64,000 bases of DNA from Bacteroidaceae bacterium (GTDB taxonomy: Bacteria > Bacteroidota > Bacteroidia > Bacteroidales > Bacteroidaceae): assembly GCA_017534535.1 (NCBI GenBank), contig JAFXVZ010000028.1:1-64000 (forward strand), read 5' to 3'. The translations under genes and the position numbers were made by a program. How positions within the stretch are numbered: the first letter of the stretch is position 1; every line of letters starts with the position of its first letter. Below, in pieces: positions 1-8,145 of this stretch. Under the pieces are notes generated by a model, which was not told the DNA's origin, made no database searches, and saw only the letters and a list, made by a program, of their open reading frames with translations.

Positions 1-74
1 CAAAACGGGAAAAAAGCTCTCTCACATGAAATATTCCTCCAAAAGGAGTGATTTTCTCAGATTTTATTTGTACC

Positions 75-148
75 TTTGCCATGTCATTGACGATTTTGCT
101 TGTCTTTAAACGCAACACTAAGATAAGTGAAAAATCTGACATGGCAAA
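75..148. repeat. 12-bp perfect inverted repeat with 50-bp spacer
   Basis: TTTGCCATGTCA at 75-86 is the exact reverse complement of TGACATGGCAAA at 137-148. The left arm overlaps the end of the -7 box at 71-78, so the repeat could be a regulator site or a leader stem at the transcript 5' end. Its function is not known. Confidence 0.6.
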
Positions 149-150
149 AT

Positions 151-175
151 CCTGAGCAACTTTTTGTTGCTCAGG
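151..175. terminator. Perfect 10-bp stem hairpin, possible attenuator or terminator
   Basis: CCTGAGCAAC, a TTTTT loop and GTTGCTCAGG form a perfect 10-bp stem. No U-tract follows, so intrinsic termination is doubtful. It could be a leader structure of the transcript that starts near position 85. Confidence 0.4.
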
Positions 176-297
176 TACTTATAAATAAAGTTAAATCAAA
201 GTGTTGCAGAATTAAGGAATATATCATTCCTGTTTTCATAGTAATTTTGTAATGTGGAAATCGAGAATGGTTCTTGATTGCATTAAAGATTAGACTT

Positions 298-2604
298 ATG
301 CGGAGATTTTTATTGTTTTTAGCCTTTATGGGGTTGACAATGCAAGTAAAAAGCATTGATGTTATTGGAAACGTGGTTGGCGCAGACGACCACCAACCTA
401 TTGTTGGAGCTTATCTATTGTTGCAGAAGACAGACTCAACATTAGTGGCACAAACGTCCTCTGATGCCAAAGGAGCGTTCAAGCTTTCTGCTCCCAATGC
501 AAATGATTATGTCTTGGTGATTACTTCTGTTGGCTTTGCCAAGCAAAAGATTGTCCTAAACAACTTGCAGAAAAAGATAGACTTAGGCACCATTGAGATG
601 TTGGTGGAGTCAGTGGAATTAGGCGAGGTAACTGTACAAGCAGAGAACATAGTCAAAGTGGATAGGCAGATATATTTTCCTCCTTCAGTAGCTGTTGAAA
701 ACTCTTTTAATGGCTTGGAATTGTTGTCGAAGTTAAGGTTGCCAGGCTTGTTGGTGAATATTGGGGATAATAGTATCACAGCAATTGATAATCGTAGTTT
801 GCAGATCCGAATCAATGGCGCGGAGGTTGAGATGTCTGATGTGATGGCATTGAATCCAGATCGTATTCAGAAGGTGGAGTTCATTGATATGCCAGGCGTC
901 AGATATGGCGATGTGGGGAGGGTGATTGATATCATTACCAAGCGTTTGGAATCTGGCTTTTCCACCAGTGGAATGTTGAGGACAGCTGTTACTGCTCCTA
1001 ATGTCAGTTCTCAGGTGAATTTAAAGTTTAACCACAAGCTTTCTGAATTTGGCTTGAGCTACAATTACAATTATTCTTATTATAAAGATAGGTGTCAAAA
1101 TAATTCATTGGAAATCAAGTTGCCTGATGAAGTTTTAATCTTGAATAGGGTAGGATTCAATGCACCTACCAAAAGTTTAGGGCATAACCTTACGCTAACC
1201 TATAATTGGCGAAATGATCAAGGAACGATGTTCAACGCTGTGTTGAGAAATCAATGGAACCTCCCTCAGCTGAGAGTCAAACAGTTTGTTACAGACCAAC
1301 TGAACAATGAATCGTATAACTATTACCTGCATACGAAGGATCATTCTTATACGCCATCTTTGAATCTGTATTTCGAGCATCCCATTAACGAGAAGCAAAC
1401 GATAATTGCCAATGTGGTGGGCACTTATATCAACACTGACTATCAAAGAGAGAATAAGGAGTGGAGTGAGAATGGAGATATACAAAGAGATTTGTCTTAT
1501 ACCACCAAAGGTGACAAGCAGACTTATCAAGGGGAGTTGCTTTATGAAAACAAGTTCAACCAACAGGCGCATCTTACGGTGGGTGTAAATTACAAGTGGT
1601 CAAAAGCAAAGAATGTTTATTCTGAATCTTTGACCAACAAGATGTTTACCTCTGACCTTTATGGATATGCCCAATTGCAAGGTAGCATCAAGAAGTTTGT
1701 TTATCAGGTGGGGGTTGGCTTTACTCATCAGACATTCGAAGAAGGCGATTATAAATATCATAAAAGTTTGTTCCGACCACAGATGACACTTTCTTATAGT
1801 CCGCTTAAAAACCTGGATATCAGGTATAATGTCAGGATGGAGCCAGGCTTGTCAAGTTTGAGCCAAACCAGTGAATATGAGCAATGGCTCAACTATTATG
1901 AAATGGATAAGGGAAATCCAGATTTGAAGCCTTTTCAAGTCTATGTAAATATGTTGACCCTAGATTGGCGAATCAAGAGGCTTTCCATTGATTTGTCTTT
2001 CTATTACCAGTTTAACAACAACTATGTATTTAACACCATCTATCGTAGAAATGATGGCAATCACTATTACATAGAGTATCATAAGGAGAACCAGAAAGAC
2101 TATCAACACATTCAACCTCGACTGTTCCTGACATACGAGGCTATCAAGAACCATCTCAACATCACTGTCTTTGGTGTAATAAACAGGTATTTGAATCATG
2201 GTAATTCCTATACTCGTTGTTTGACAAATCCGATGTGGGGTGCTCAATTGCAAGGTAACTATAAGAATTGGTCTCTGTCGGCTTCATATTTGAGTAAAGG
2301 TAAAATGCAGTCTGCTGAATTGACCAATATAACTGCATCAAGTTCAAATCTTTCACTTAGATACAGATATAAATTATGGCAATTCGGTATGGATGTGCAA
2401 AACATTTTTCAACCTAATGGTAGTCCTTATAGGGATGAAACCATATCAAAATATGTTCATAAGTTAAGCGAGATTGTTACTCGAAGTACGGGAAACCTGA
2501 TTTTGTTCAGTATCTCTTGGAACTTCGACTCTGGTCGCAAGTATCGTTTAGGTAACAAAAAGACAAGTAACAATGCTGACAGTGATTCTGGTGTGATGAA
2601 GTGA
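298..2604 (+). CDS. Outer-membrane beta-barrel protein, TonB-receptor-like with CarboxypepD_reg domain
   Basis: About 768 residues. The ATG at 298 is preferred to an upstream in-frame ATG at 274 because it gives a normal signal peptide (MRRFLLFLAFMGL...). After the signal comes a carboxypeptidase-regulatory-like beta-sandwich (about residues 22-100, with the typical GNVVGADDHQPIVGAYLLL pattern). A plug-like stretch follows (about 115-220, containing QIRINGAEVEMSDVMALN and VEFIDMPGVRYG), then a long tyrosine- and asparagine-rich alternating region ending in aromatic residues, as in the OMP_b-brl_3 barrel family. It would sit in the outer membrane; the ligand is unknown. No SusD-like partner follows. 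Family assignment is good, substrate unassigned. Confidence 0.85.
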   Translation: MRRFLLFLAFMGLTMQVKSIDVIGNVVGADDHQPIVGAYLLLQKTDSTLVAQTSSDAKGAFKLSAPNANDYVLVITSVGFAKQKIVLNNLQKKIDLGTIEMLVESVELGEVTVQAENIVKVDRQIYFPPSVAVENSFNGLELLSKLRLPGLLVNIGDNSITAIDNRSLQIRINGAEVEMSDVMALNPDRIQKVEFIDMPGVRYGDVGRVIDIITKRLESGFSTSGMLRTAVTAPNVSSQVNLKFNHKLSEFGLSYNYNYSYYKDRCQNNSLEIKLPDEVLILNRVGFNAPTKSLGHNLTLTYNWRNDQGTMFNAVLRNQWNLPQLRVKQFVTDQLNNESYNYYLHTKDHSYTPSLNLYFEHPINEKQTIIANVVGTYINTDYQRENKEWSENGDIQRDLSYTTKGDKQTYQGELLYENKFNQQAHLTVGVNYKWSKAKNVYSESLTNKMFTSDLYGYAQLQGSIKKFVYQVGVGFTHQTFEEGDYKYHKSLFRPQMTLSYSPLKNLDIRYNVRMEPGLSSLSQTSEYEQWLNYYEMDKGNPDLKPFQVYVNMLTLDWRIKRLSIDLSFYYQFNNNYVFNTIYRRNDGNHYYIEYHKENQKDYQHIQPRLFLTYEAIKNHLNITVFGVINRYLNHGNSYTRCLTNPMWGAQLQGNYKNWSLSASYLSKGKMQSAELTNITASSSNLSLRYRYKLWQFGMDVQNIFQPNGSPYRDETISKYVHKLSEIVTRSTGNLILFSISWNFDSGRKYRLGNKKTSNNADSDSGVMK

Positions 2605-2617
2605 TTTATGAGTGATG

Positions 2618-2642
2618 GGCAGGGCTTCGGCTCTGCCTTTTT
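2618..2642 (+). terminator. Rho-independent terminator after the outer-membrane protein gene
   Basis: GGCAGGGC, a TTCG tetraloop and GCTCTGCC pair (with a G-U wobble) and are followed by TTTTT. Nearly the same hairpin recurs at 45959-45982 and 55582-55613. Confidence 0.85.
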
Positions 2643-2670
2643 ACTTATATAAAGTACTGAGAAATGGGAT

Positions 2671-2727
2671 TGTGAACTTTTTGTGAACTCATTTTATGCG
2701 ATGAAATGGGAGAAATTTGTATTTTTG
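2671..2727 (+). promoter_or_regulatory. Promoter with 11-bp-period direct repeat (site A), upstream of the TPR-HTH regulator
   Basis: Two perfect TGTGAACT octamers start at 2671 and 2682, an 11-bp period. The -7 box TATTTTTG lies at 2720-2727, 38 bp from the start of the second octamer. No TTTG element is seen at the -33 position, which fits an activator-dependent promoter. The regulator gene starts at 2734, almost at the expected transcription start, so autoregulation and a near-leaderless mRNA are inferred. Confidence 0.75.
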
Positions 2728-2733
2728 CCCACT

Positions 2734-4056
2734 ATGAAACAAATGGTTCATATCGTATTGGCAGTTTTGCTGTTTTGTCTCACCTCTTGTTACAGACAAA
2801 TGAGGGTAGATGAGGCATTGGCTTTGGCTGACAGTTTGTGTCAGGTCGCAAATGATAGCGTGGGAGAGGAACCTGTGATGCAGTCATTGCTCTATTATCA
2901 GCGAGCCATTGATGCTTTATCTGGCAATGATACTGCTTTCTTGGCTCGCAAGGCAAGGATATACACAAGTATGGGTGTACTGTTTGCCAAGCAAATGCTT
3001 TACAAAGAGGCCATTGGCAGATACCAATTAGCATACGAATGTGCTGAAAGTCTGAAAGACACCCTTAATATGATTTCAGCTTACAAAGGCATCGGAGATA
3101 TGTATCGCAAGCTAATTGATTTGGGCGAATCTGTTCATTACTATGACCTCGCAGAACAGTTGGCCATCCATGCTAATCAAGAAAAGCCTCGCATCTCTTT
3201 GGCACTTCGCCTGGCCACTGCTTTTTTGGAAAATGGAAGGATGAATTTAGCCGTTGAACTTTTGCCTAAGCCTCCGTATCAGGTTGAACCTGAGGATGAA
3301 GACGTCTATAACTATGTGATGTGGCATATCTATAACTTTACTGAACGTGAGGATAAGGATTCTGCTGAGTTATATATGCAGAAGTTGTTAGAATCCCAAG
3401 ATAGCTATTATCAAAGCTATGTCATCGATTGGCAAATAGGGCAGGCTCTTATCGATGCTGGTGAACGTTCAGTATATCAGTTGTATAGGAAAAATGTAAG
3501 ATTGCAAAGCGCTATGTCTAAAGAGCAGATTGCCGAGACAACATCAGCTGTTAGTACGATGTATCAGGCCTTGAACATGGAGCGTCAGAATGCCGAGCTG
3601 CAGGCTCGTAATCAGCTAATCAAGTACTATGCCATCATTGCCATTCTGCTTCTGGTATTGGTGGTAGCAATAACAGTGATCATTATCTATCGAATAATCA
3701 ATAAACGCATTCAGTTAGAGCATACCAATACGATGAGCATTCGCGACTCCGAGATCTACCAACGATTGCTTGCTACGGAGAAAGCCATGAACGAGGAAGA
3801 ACAACAAGAGGTGATAGTCCTGCTTAACCAGCTCTATCCCTCATTCCTCTCCAGTTTGCAGAAGATGGGGGTGGAGAAAGAACACGACTTGAAGGTGTGC
3901 CTCTTGCTCAAAATGGGTTTCAAGCCCTCTCGAATTGCCAGTTTGGTTAGTCGAACTGATAGTGCCATCGCCAATACCAGAGCCCGATTATATAAAAAGG
4001 TGTTTGGCATTGATGGCAAGGCAGAGGATTGGGATAAAATAATTATGAGTCTATAA
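2734..4056 (+). CDS. Membrane-bound TPR transcriptional regulator with C-terminal HTH (TPR1)
   Basis: About 440 residues from the ATG at 2734, chosen because an in-frame ATG at 2683 lies inside the operator. The N-terminus is a signal sequence ending in a lipobox-like LTSC. Residues about 40-270 contain TPR-type helices (YYQRAIDAL, YKEAIGRYQLAYECAESL, ESVHYYDLAEQLA). A coiled coil and one strong transmembrane helix (about 297-320) follow, then a LuxR-like helix-turn-helix near 390-425 (GFKPSRIASLVSRTDSAIA, then RARLYKKVFG). Topology suggests a periplasmic TPR sensor and a cytoplasmic DNA-binding end. It is closely similar to the regulator at 36869-38188, with a nearly identical C-terminal third. 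It sits directly before site B and the TlpA-like gene, its likely target. Confidence 0.85.
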   Translation: MKQMVHIVLAVLLFCLTSCYRQMRVDEALALADSLCQVANDSVGEEPVMQSLLYYQRAIDALSGNDTAFLARKARIYTSMGVLFAKQMLYKEAIGRYQLAYECAESLKDTLNMISAYKGIGDMYRKLIDLGESVHYYDLAEQLAIHANQEKPRISLALRLATAFLENGRMNLAVELLPKPPYQVEPEDEDVYNYVMWHIYNFTEREDKDSAELYMQKLLESQDSYYQSYVIDWQIGQALIDAGERSVYQLYRKNVRLQSAMSKEQIAETTSAVSTMYQALNMERQNAELQARNQLIKYYAIIAILLLVLVVAITVIIIYRIINKRIQLEHTNTMSIRDSEIYQRLLATEKAMNEEEQQEVIVLLNQLYPSFLSSLQKMGVEKEHDLKVCLLLKMGFKPSRIASLVSRTDSAIANTRARLYKKVFGIDGKAEDWDKIIMSL

Positions 4057-4084
4057 AACAGCCAATTAACAGCTTACTTTCTTT

Positions 4085-4142
4085 TGTGAACTTATTGTGA
4101 AACACCTTTTTCCTCACTTTTCTCACCTTTTTCATTACTTTG
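4085..4142 (+). promoter_or_regulatory. Promoter with 11-bp-period direct repeat (site B), upstream of TlpA-like lipoprotein
   Basis: TGTGAACT at 4085 and TGTGAAAC at 4096 are 11 bp apart. The -7-like box TTACTTTG at 4135-4142 lies 39 bp from the second octamer. The stretch ATTACTTTGT around the -7 box is shared with site D at 38218-38275. Confidence 0.75.
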
Positions 4143-4167
4143 TAGCAAAAAACATAAAAGCAAGGAT

Positions 4168-5382
4168 ATGAAAAAAACAATGAGTTTAGTGGTGGCAATG
4201 TTGGCCATCTTGATGAATGCCTGTACAAGCAGACAAGTAGATACTGACACCTATTTGCGTCAGATGCGAGAGAGGCTTGACCAGATTCAAACGGCAAGCT
4301 ATACAAGTGAAAAGTTGAGTTTTAGTCCTGGTGATCCCAATCCAAAAGCTCATTGGTTCATCAAGTATAAGGAGTATAAGAACCCAGCTGACACCACAGT
4401 AGGAACTAATTTCGTCCGATATTCGGAAGATGACAGTACCCTTGTCGAGGGAGCCTATGATGGCGAGGCGAAATACACTGTTTTTCACGAACATAAAGGC
4501 GTCATCAGGGATGACTTTACGGCAAGAAACTTGCCTTTCAGGTTGGTGTGGCCTCCTTTCTTCCGCTATGCCTATCATGTCATCGACTATGCACTTACCA
4601 CGCATGATAACATTGAATATACTTTGGTTGACTCTTTGGAGTTCTATAAATTCCACATGATTACCCATGAGCATGAACAGATTGAGTTTACTGGAGGTAA
4701 AGCCACTCATGTTGATGGAGGAGGCTATATCATTGACCCAACTTCTGAGTATGAAATATGGTTCAGTAAACAAACCAACTTACCCTATCGTATTAGACGA
4801 ACACAAGAGCATGATATCGGTGATGATACTTGCCATAATCCTGTTCTCAATGCAGAAAACCCATCCGACTTTGACATAAATGACTACCTGCCACAAGACT
4901 ATCTCATGAGGCCATACAAAGGGAAGCAACGTTCTGTGAATGATGCCAATAGTTTGTTGAATAAGCCTGCTCCTATGTGGACTCTCACAGATTTGGAAGG
5001 TAATGCTGTTTCTTTGAAAGACTTACATGCAAAGGTCATTTTGCTTGAGTTCTCTGCAACGGCTTGTGCTCCCTGCCAAGCGGTTGTGCCTTTTCTCAAA
5101 CAATTAAGAGAAGAGTATAACGAGGATGATTTGCTCATTATCACCTTTGAGTCGTGGGGAGCCAAAGATTCCACGATGAAGTTCTATGCCGAGAAGAAAG
5201 GGCTGACCTATCCCTTCATTCGGGCTACTGAGGAAATGTTGGACACTTACAAGACAGGAGGCTCTGCCCCTTGGTTTTTCCTGCTTGACAGAAGCCACTT
5301 CGTCCGCAAATCCTTTTTTGGCTTTGACGAGGGTACCACTGACCAGGAAATCAGGAATGCCATCAGGGAAATGATGAAATAG
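4168..5382 (+). CDS. TlpA-like thioredoxin-fold lipoprotein (CAPC)
   Basis: 404 residues. A lipobox (LMNAC) at about residue 19 predicts an exported lipoprotein. Residues about 25-260 form a domain I do not recognise by name, rich in beta strands. From about 270 comes a TlpA/AhpC-type thioredoxin fold with CAPC at about residues 300-303 and the cis-proline segment GGSAPWFFLLD. It is expected to act as a thiol-disulfide oxidoreductase in the periplasm. It differs from the DUF4369-TlpA proteins at 32972, 39385 and 44711 in the N-terminal domain and in the active-site dipeptide. It is preceded by site B and the TPR1 regulator. Confidence 0.82.
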   Translation: MKKTMSLVVAMLAILMNACTSRQVDTDTYLRQMRERLDQIQTASYTSEKLSFSPGDPNPKAHWFIKYKEYKNPADTTVGTNFVRYSEDDSTLVEGAYDGEAKYTVFHEHKGVIRDDFTARNLPFRLVWPPFFRYAYHVIDYALTTHDNIEYTLVDSLEFYKFHMITHEHEQIEFTGGKATHVDGGGYIIDPTSEYEIWFSKQTNLPYRIRRTQEHDIGDDTCHNPVLNAENPSDFDINDYLPQDYLMRPYKGKQRSVNDANSLLNKPAPMWTLTDLEGNAVSLKDLHAKVILLEFSATACAPCQAVVPFLKQLREEYNEDDLLIITFESWGAKDSTMKFYAEKKGLTYPFIRATEEMLDTYKTGGSAPWFFLLDRSHFVRKSFFGFDEGTTDQEIRNAIREMMK

Positions 5383-5599
5383 CTTGCCTAACTTTTTGCT
5401 TTCAGAGGAAAAATTTAAGATTGGTTCTTGCAAAAGAGTAGGATGTGCCAATTTTGACATACCCTCTTTGTTTTCGTTTTTCTTAAATTCTATGCTCTTT
5501 TTATGTTACTATTCTAAATACACCTTGTTTTATGGCAGTTTGAGAGAGATATTAATTTTCAACAAGGAAGTATAATTATCTTACGAGGGAGAAATGATG

Positions 5600-5770
5600 A
5601 TGCATAAATTTCCGCATATACAGCCTAAATTTTAGCTCAAAAACTTGCTTGAAGCAAAAGGCTCGATTAGTTCAGGTAAAAGGGGCGTTTACTTCGGGAG
5701 GATGACCCGTTTACTTGGACTAAATGAAAGGTTGCTTTTTGGATGTGTTTTTCTGCATAAATATACATAA
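5600..5770 (-). repeat. 171-178 bp interspersed repeat, copy 1
   Basis: Read on the minus strand it matches the copies at 40570-40747 and 59567-59744. It starts with ATATTTATGC, contains GTCCAAGTAAACGG-like and TACTTGAA/TTGCTTCAAG-like segments around an AATCGAGCC core, and ends with a second TTTATGC. It contains no gene and lies between a convergent-free gene end and metK. Confidence 0.75.
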
Positions 5771-5958
5771 CTTGAGATTGCCGATTGCGTATGCATTTAA
5801 GAGCAAAAAAGCCTTCAATTATATTTCAGTTATATTTCCTACAACTTTATAGTTGATAGGCAAAACCGTAGCCCTGCCTATAGTTACCGAGTAAATCTTT
5901 AAATGGCACGATATTTAGGGAATGATGGCAAAAGTTACAAAACAAATAAGCTCACTAA

Positions 5959-5990
5959 TTTGGTTATGTCTTAAAGATAAACTAATTTTG
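5959..5990 (+). promoter_or_regulatory. metK promoter
   Basis: TTTG at 5959-5962, a 20-bp spacer and TAATTTTG at 5983-5990 match the Bacteroidetes housekeeping consensus. The start codon is about 80 bases downstream. No known SAM riboswitch consensus was recognised in the leader. Confidence 0.75.
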
Positions 5991-6069
5991 CACCCGAATT
6001 TGATATATTATTAACCAAGGTGGATGGATTTGCATTGCTTGCAACCACACTAAAAAATGCTAAAAGATT

Positions 6070-7362
6070 ATGGGATACTTATTTACATCTGAATCGGTGT
6101 CTGAAGGACACCCAGACAAAGTGGCGGATCAAATCTCTGACGCCATTCTCGACAAACTGTTGGCTTATGACCCAGACTCCAAGGTGGCCTGCGAAACGCT
6201 GGTGACCACAGGACAGGTGGTGTTGGCTGGCGAAGTGAAAACCAAGGCTTATATCGACATGCCACTCGTGGCTCGGCAGGTGATTAAACGTATTGGCTAT
6301 ACCAAGGGTGAGTATATGTTTGAAAGTAACTCGTGTGGTGTGCTGAGTGCCATCCATGAGCAGAGTCCTGACATCAATCGTGGCGTGGAACGCGAAGACC
6401 CTATGAATCAGGGTGCTGGCGACCAAGGGATGATGTTTGGCTATGCCACGAATGAGACCGAGAATTATATGCCTCTCTCCCTCGACCTCTCTCATCGCAT
6501 TTTACGAGTATTGGCAGAGATTCGTCGTGAAGGAAAGGTGATGAATTACCTAAGACCTGATGCCAAGAGTCAGGTAACGATTGAATATGATGACAATGGG
6601 AAGCCTGTGCGTATTGATACGATTGTGGTATCAACTCAGCACGATGAGTTTATCTTGCCTACAGATAATAGCGAAGAGGCTCAGTTGAATGCAGATAAAG
6701 AGATGCTTGCCATCATCCGTAATGATGTGGAGCAGGTGCTTATGCCCAGAGTGATTGATACTATTCAAGCTGAGCATGTGAAGAAGCTGTTCAACAGTGA
6801 TATTATCTATCACGTTAACCCTACGGGTAAGTTTGTGATAGGTGGTCCTCATGGCGATACGGGCTTGACTGGCCGTAAGATTATTGTGGATACTTACGGA
6901 GGCAAGGGTGCTCATGGTGGTAGTGCCTTCTCTGGCAAGGATCCCAGCAAGGTGGACAGAAGTGCTGCTTATGCGGCTCGTCATATCGCCAAGAACCTGG
7001 TGGCGGCTGGTGTAGCTGATGAGGTACTGGTGCAGGTTTCGTATGCGATTGGTGTGGCTGAGCCTGTGAGCATTTATGTGAATACTTATGGCAGGAGTCA
7101 TGTGCAGATGACTGATGGTGAGATTGCTAATAAGGTGAAAGAGTTGTTCGACTTGCGTCCAAAGGCAATTGAGAATCGTTTGAAGTTACGTAATCCCATC
7201 TATGAGGAAACAGCTGCATACGGACACATGGGGCGTGAGCCACAAGTGGTTACTAAGCATTTCCGCTCAATATATGAAGGTGATAAGGATGTAGAGGTGG
7301 AGTTGTTCACTTGGGAGAAGCTCGACTATGTTGACATAGTAAAAACAGCCTTTGGCTTATAA
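6070..7362 (+). CDS. metK: S-adenosylmethionine synthase
   Basis: 430 residues. It makes S-adenosylmethionine from methionine and ATP in the cytosol. The start [17 protein letters not shown] is the canonical MetK N-terminus, with the ATP-binding His in GHPD. The methionine-binding hexapeptide region GAGDQG and the P-loop-like [14 protein letters not shown] are both present. Length is slightly above the usual 380-400 residues, as is common in Bacteroidetes. It heads a long plus-strand run of housekeeping genes that ends with tyrS. Confidence 0.98.
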   Translation: MGYLFTSESVSEGHPDKVADQISDAILDKLLAYDPDSKVACETLVTTGQVVLAGEVKTKAYIDMPLVARQVIKRIGYTKGEYMFESNSCGVLSAIHEQSPDINRGVEREDPMNQGAGDQGMMFGYATNETENYMPLSLDLSHRILRVLAEIRREGKVMNYLRPDAKSQVTIEYDDNGKPVRIDTIVVSTQHDEFILPTDNSEEAQLNADKEMLAIIRNDVEQVLMPRVIDTIQAEHVKKLFNSDIIYHVNPTGKFVIGGPHGDTGLTGRKIIVDTYGGKGAHGGSAFSGKDPSKVDRSAAYAARHIAKNLVAAGVADEVLVQVSYAIGVAEPVSIYVNTYGRSHVQMTDGEIANKVKELFDLRPKAIENRLKLRNPIYEETAAYGHMGREPQVVTKHFRSIYEGDKDVEVELFTWEKLDYVDIVKTAFGL

Positions 7363-7366
7363 TCTT

Positions 7367-7414
7367 CAATCGTCAATGGTCAATCGTCAATGGTCAATCG
7401 TCAATGGTCAATTG
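7367..7414. repeat. Tandem 14-bp repeat CAATCGTCAATGGT x3 supplying a start codon
   Basis: Three perfect copies of CAATCGTCAATGGT (7367-7380, 7381-7394, 7395-7408) are followed by CAATTG. The array sits between metK and the next gene, and the ATG at 7390 inside it is the first in-frame start of that gene. Related sequence occurs at 8179-8230 and inside genes at 17025, 18753 and 20437. Confidence 0.9.
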
Positions 7415-8145
7415 TATTCAATTTCACCCATGTATATGAAGCATACGACTTTATGCAGAGTGAGGCGTTTCAGTGGGTGGACTGCACACAGATTAATGGC
7501 ACTGACTGTTATTGCGATGGGGAGGCAGAGCGAAAGTTGAAGGAGTTGATGGCTGATTTGCCGCTGAACGCTGTACATTGGATAGACTCTGGTGATTATC
7601 ACTATGTTTCTAAACTCTGGATAGACCGCATTGAAGAACCTTTTACGCTGGTGGTACTTGACCATCATCCAGATATGCAACAACCCATGTTTGGAGAATT
7701 GCTCTCGTGTGGTAGTTGGGTGAGGGTGGTATTGGAACAGAACCCACTTGTTAATAAGGTGTGGTTGATAGGGGTGGATGATAAACTGTTAGGCGAGACG
7801 GAAGGATTTGCCGAGAAGGTGGATGTGATAAGTGAAAGTGAGCTTATGGGCAAGCCTATTGTAGAGACCATCAAACGGCTTGATATTCAAGGACCCTTGT
7901 ATCTTTCCATCGATAAAGATGTAATGACAAACAGTGAGTGCTCTACCAACTGGGATCAGGGAAGTATGACTTGGAAACAGTTGACAGCTTTGTTGAATCA
8001 TTTGCTTCAACGCCAAGTGTTGGGCGTCGACATTTGTGGCGAGGAACCCAAGATATTGACCCAATGTGTGTATGGTGTGGATAGTCGCATCAACATGAAG
8101 TTTAATGAAAGCTTGCTTAATTTAATAATGAACAAAGAACAATGA
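7390..8145 (+). CDS. Arginase/ureohydrolase-family protein
   Basis: 251 residues. The fold is recognised from metal-binding motifs of the arginase-agmatinase-formiminoglutamase family: VVLDHHPDMQ (DxHxD) near residue 95, SIDKDVM (DxD) near 178, a GVDICGEEP segment near 215, and SGDYHYVS where the family has GGDHS. A binuclear manganese hydrolase of a guanidino-type substrate is expected, but the substrate cannot be told. The start is uncertain because the only upstream ATG in frame lies within the 14-bp repeat array; the first ten residues (MVNRQWSIVF) are repeat-derived. The stop overlaps the next start by four bases. Confidence 0.78.
   Translation: MVNRQWSIVFNFTHVYEAYDFMQSEAFQWVDCTQINGTDCYCDGEAERKLKELMADLPLNAVHWIDSGDYHYVSKLWIDRIEEPFTLVVLDHHPDMQQPMFGELLSCGSWVRVVLEQNPLVNKVWLIGVDDKLLGETEGFAEKVDVISESELMGKPIVETIKRLDIQGPLYLSIDKDVMTNSECSTNWDQGSMTWKQLTALLNHLLQRQVLGVDICGEEPKILTQCVYGVDSRINMKFNESLLNLIMNKEQ

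Larger units (their letters stand above)
1..297. other. Upstream region of the outer-membrane protein gene
   Basis: No gene is seen in this stretch. It holds two Bacteroidetes-type -7 boxes on the plus strand: TACCTTTG at 71-78 and TAATTTTG at 242-249, the latter about 50 bases before the start codon at 298. Between them lie a long-range inverted repeat and a short perfect hairpin, listed separately. Neither -7 box has a convincing TTTG element 19-21 bases upstream, so which one is used is open. Confidence 0.5.
5383..6069. other. Long intergenic region before metK
   Basis: No credible gene is seen in 687 bases. It holds a reverse-oriented copy of the 171-178 bp repeat (5600-5770), a small hairpin with 7-bp arms ATAGGCA (5856-5862) and TGCCTAT (5875-5881), and the metK promoter (5959-5990). 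The rest is AT-rich without recognised structure. Confidence 0.6.

Noticed and set aside
2683-2733. Longer N-terminus for the TPR1 regulator
   Set aside because: The upstream ATG lies within the TGTGAACT operator and before the -7 box; the ATG at 2734 aligns with TPR3.
4186-4773. Antisense open frame of about 195 codons opposite the TlpA-like gene
   Set aside because: The plus strand encodes a lipoprotein with a lipobox, CxxC and an operator; the antisense frame has no recognisable features.
5383-6069. SAM riboswitch before metK
   Set aside because: No known SAM riboswitch core was recognised, and the good promoter at 5959-5990 leaves only about 75 bases of leader without strong structure.
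7367-7414. CRISPR-like short tandem array
   Set aside because: The 14-bp units are contiguous with no spacers, and no cas genes are present in the window.
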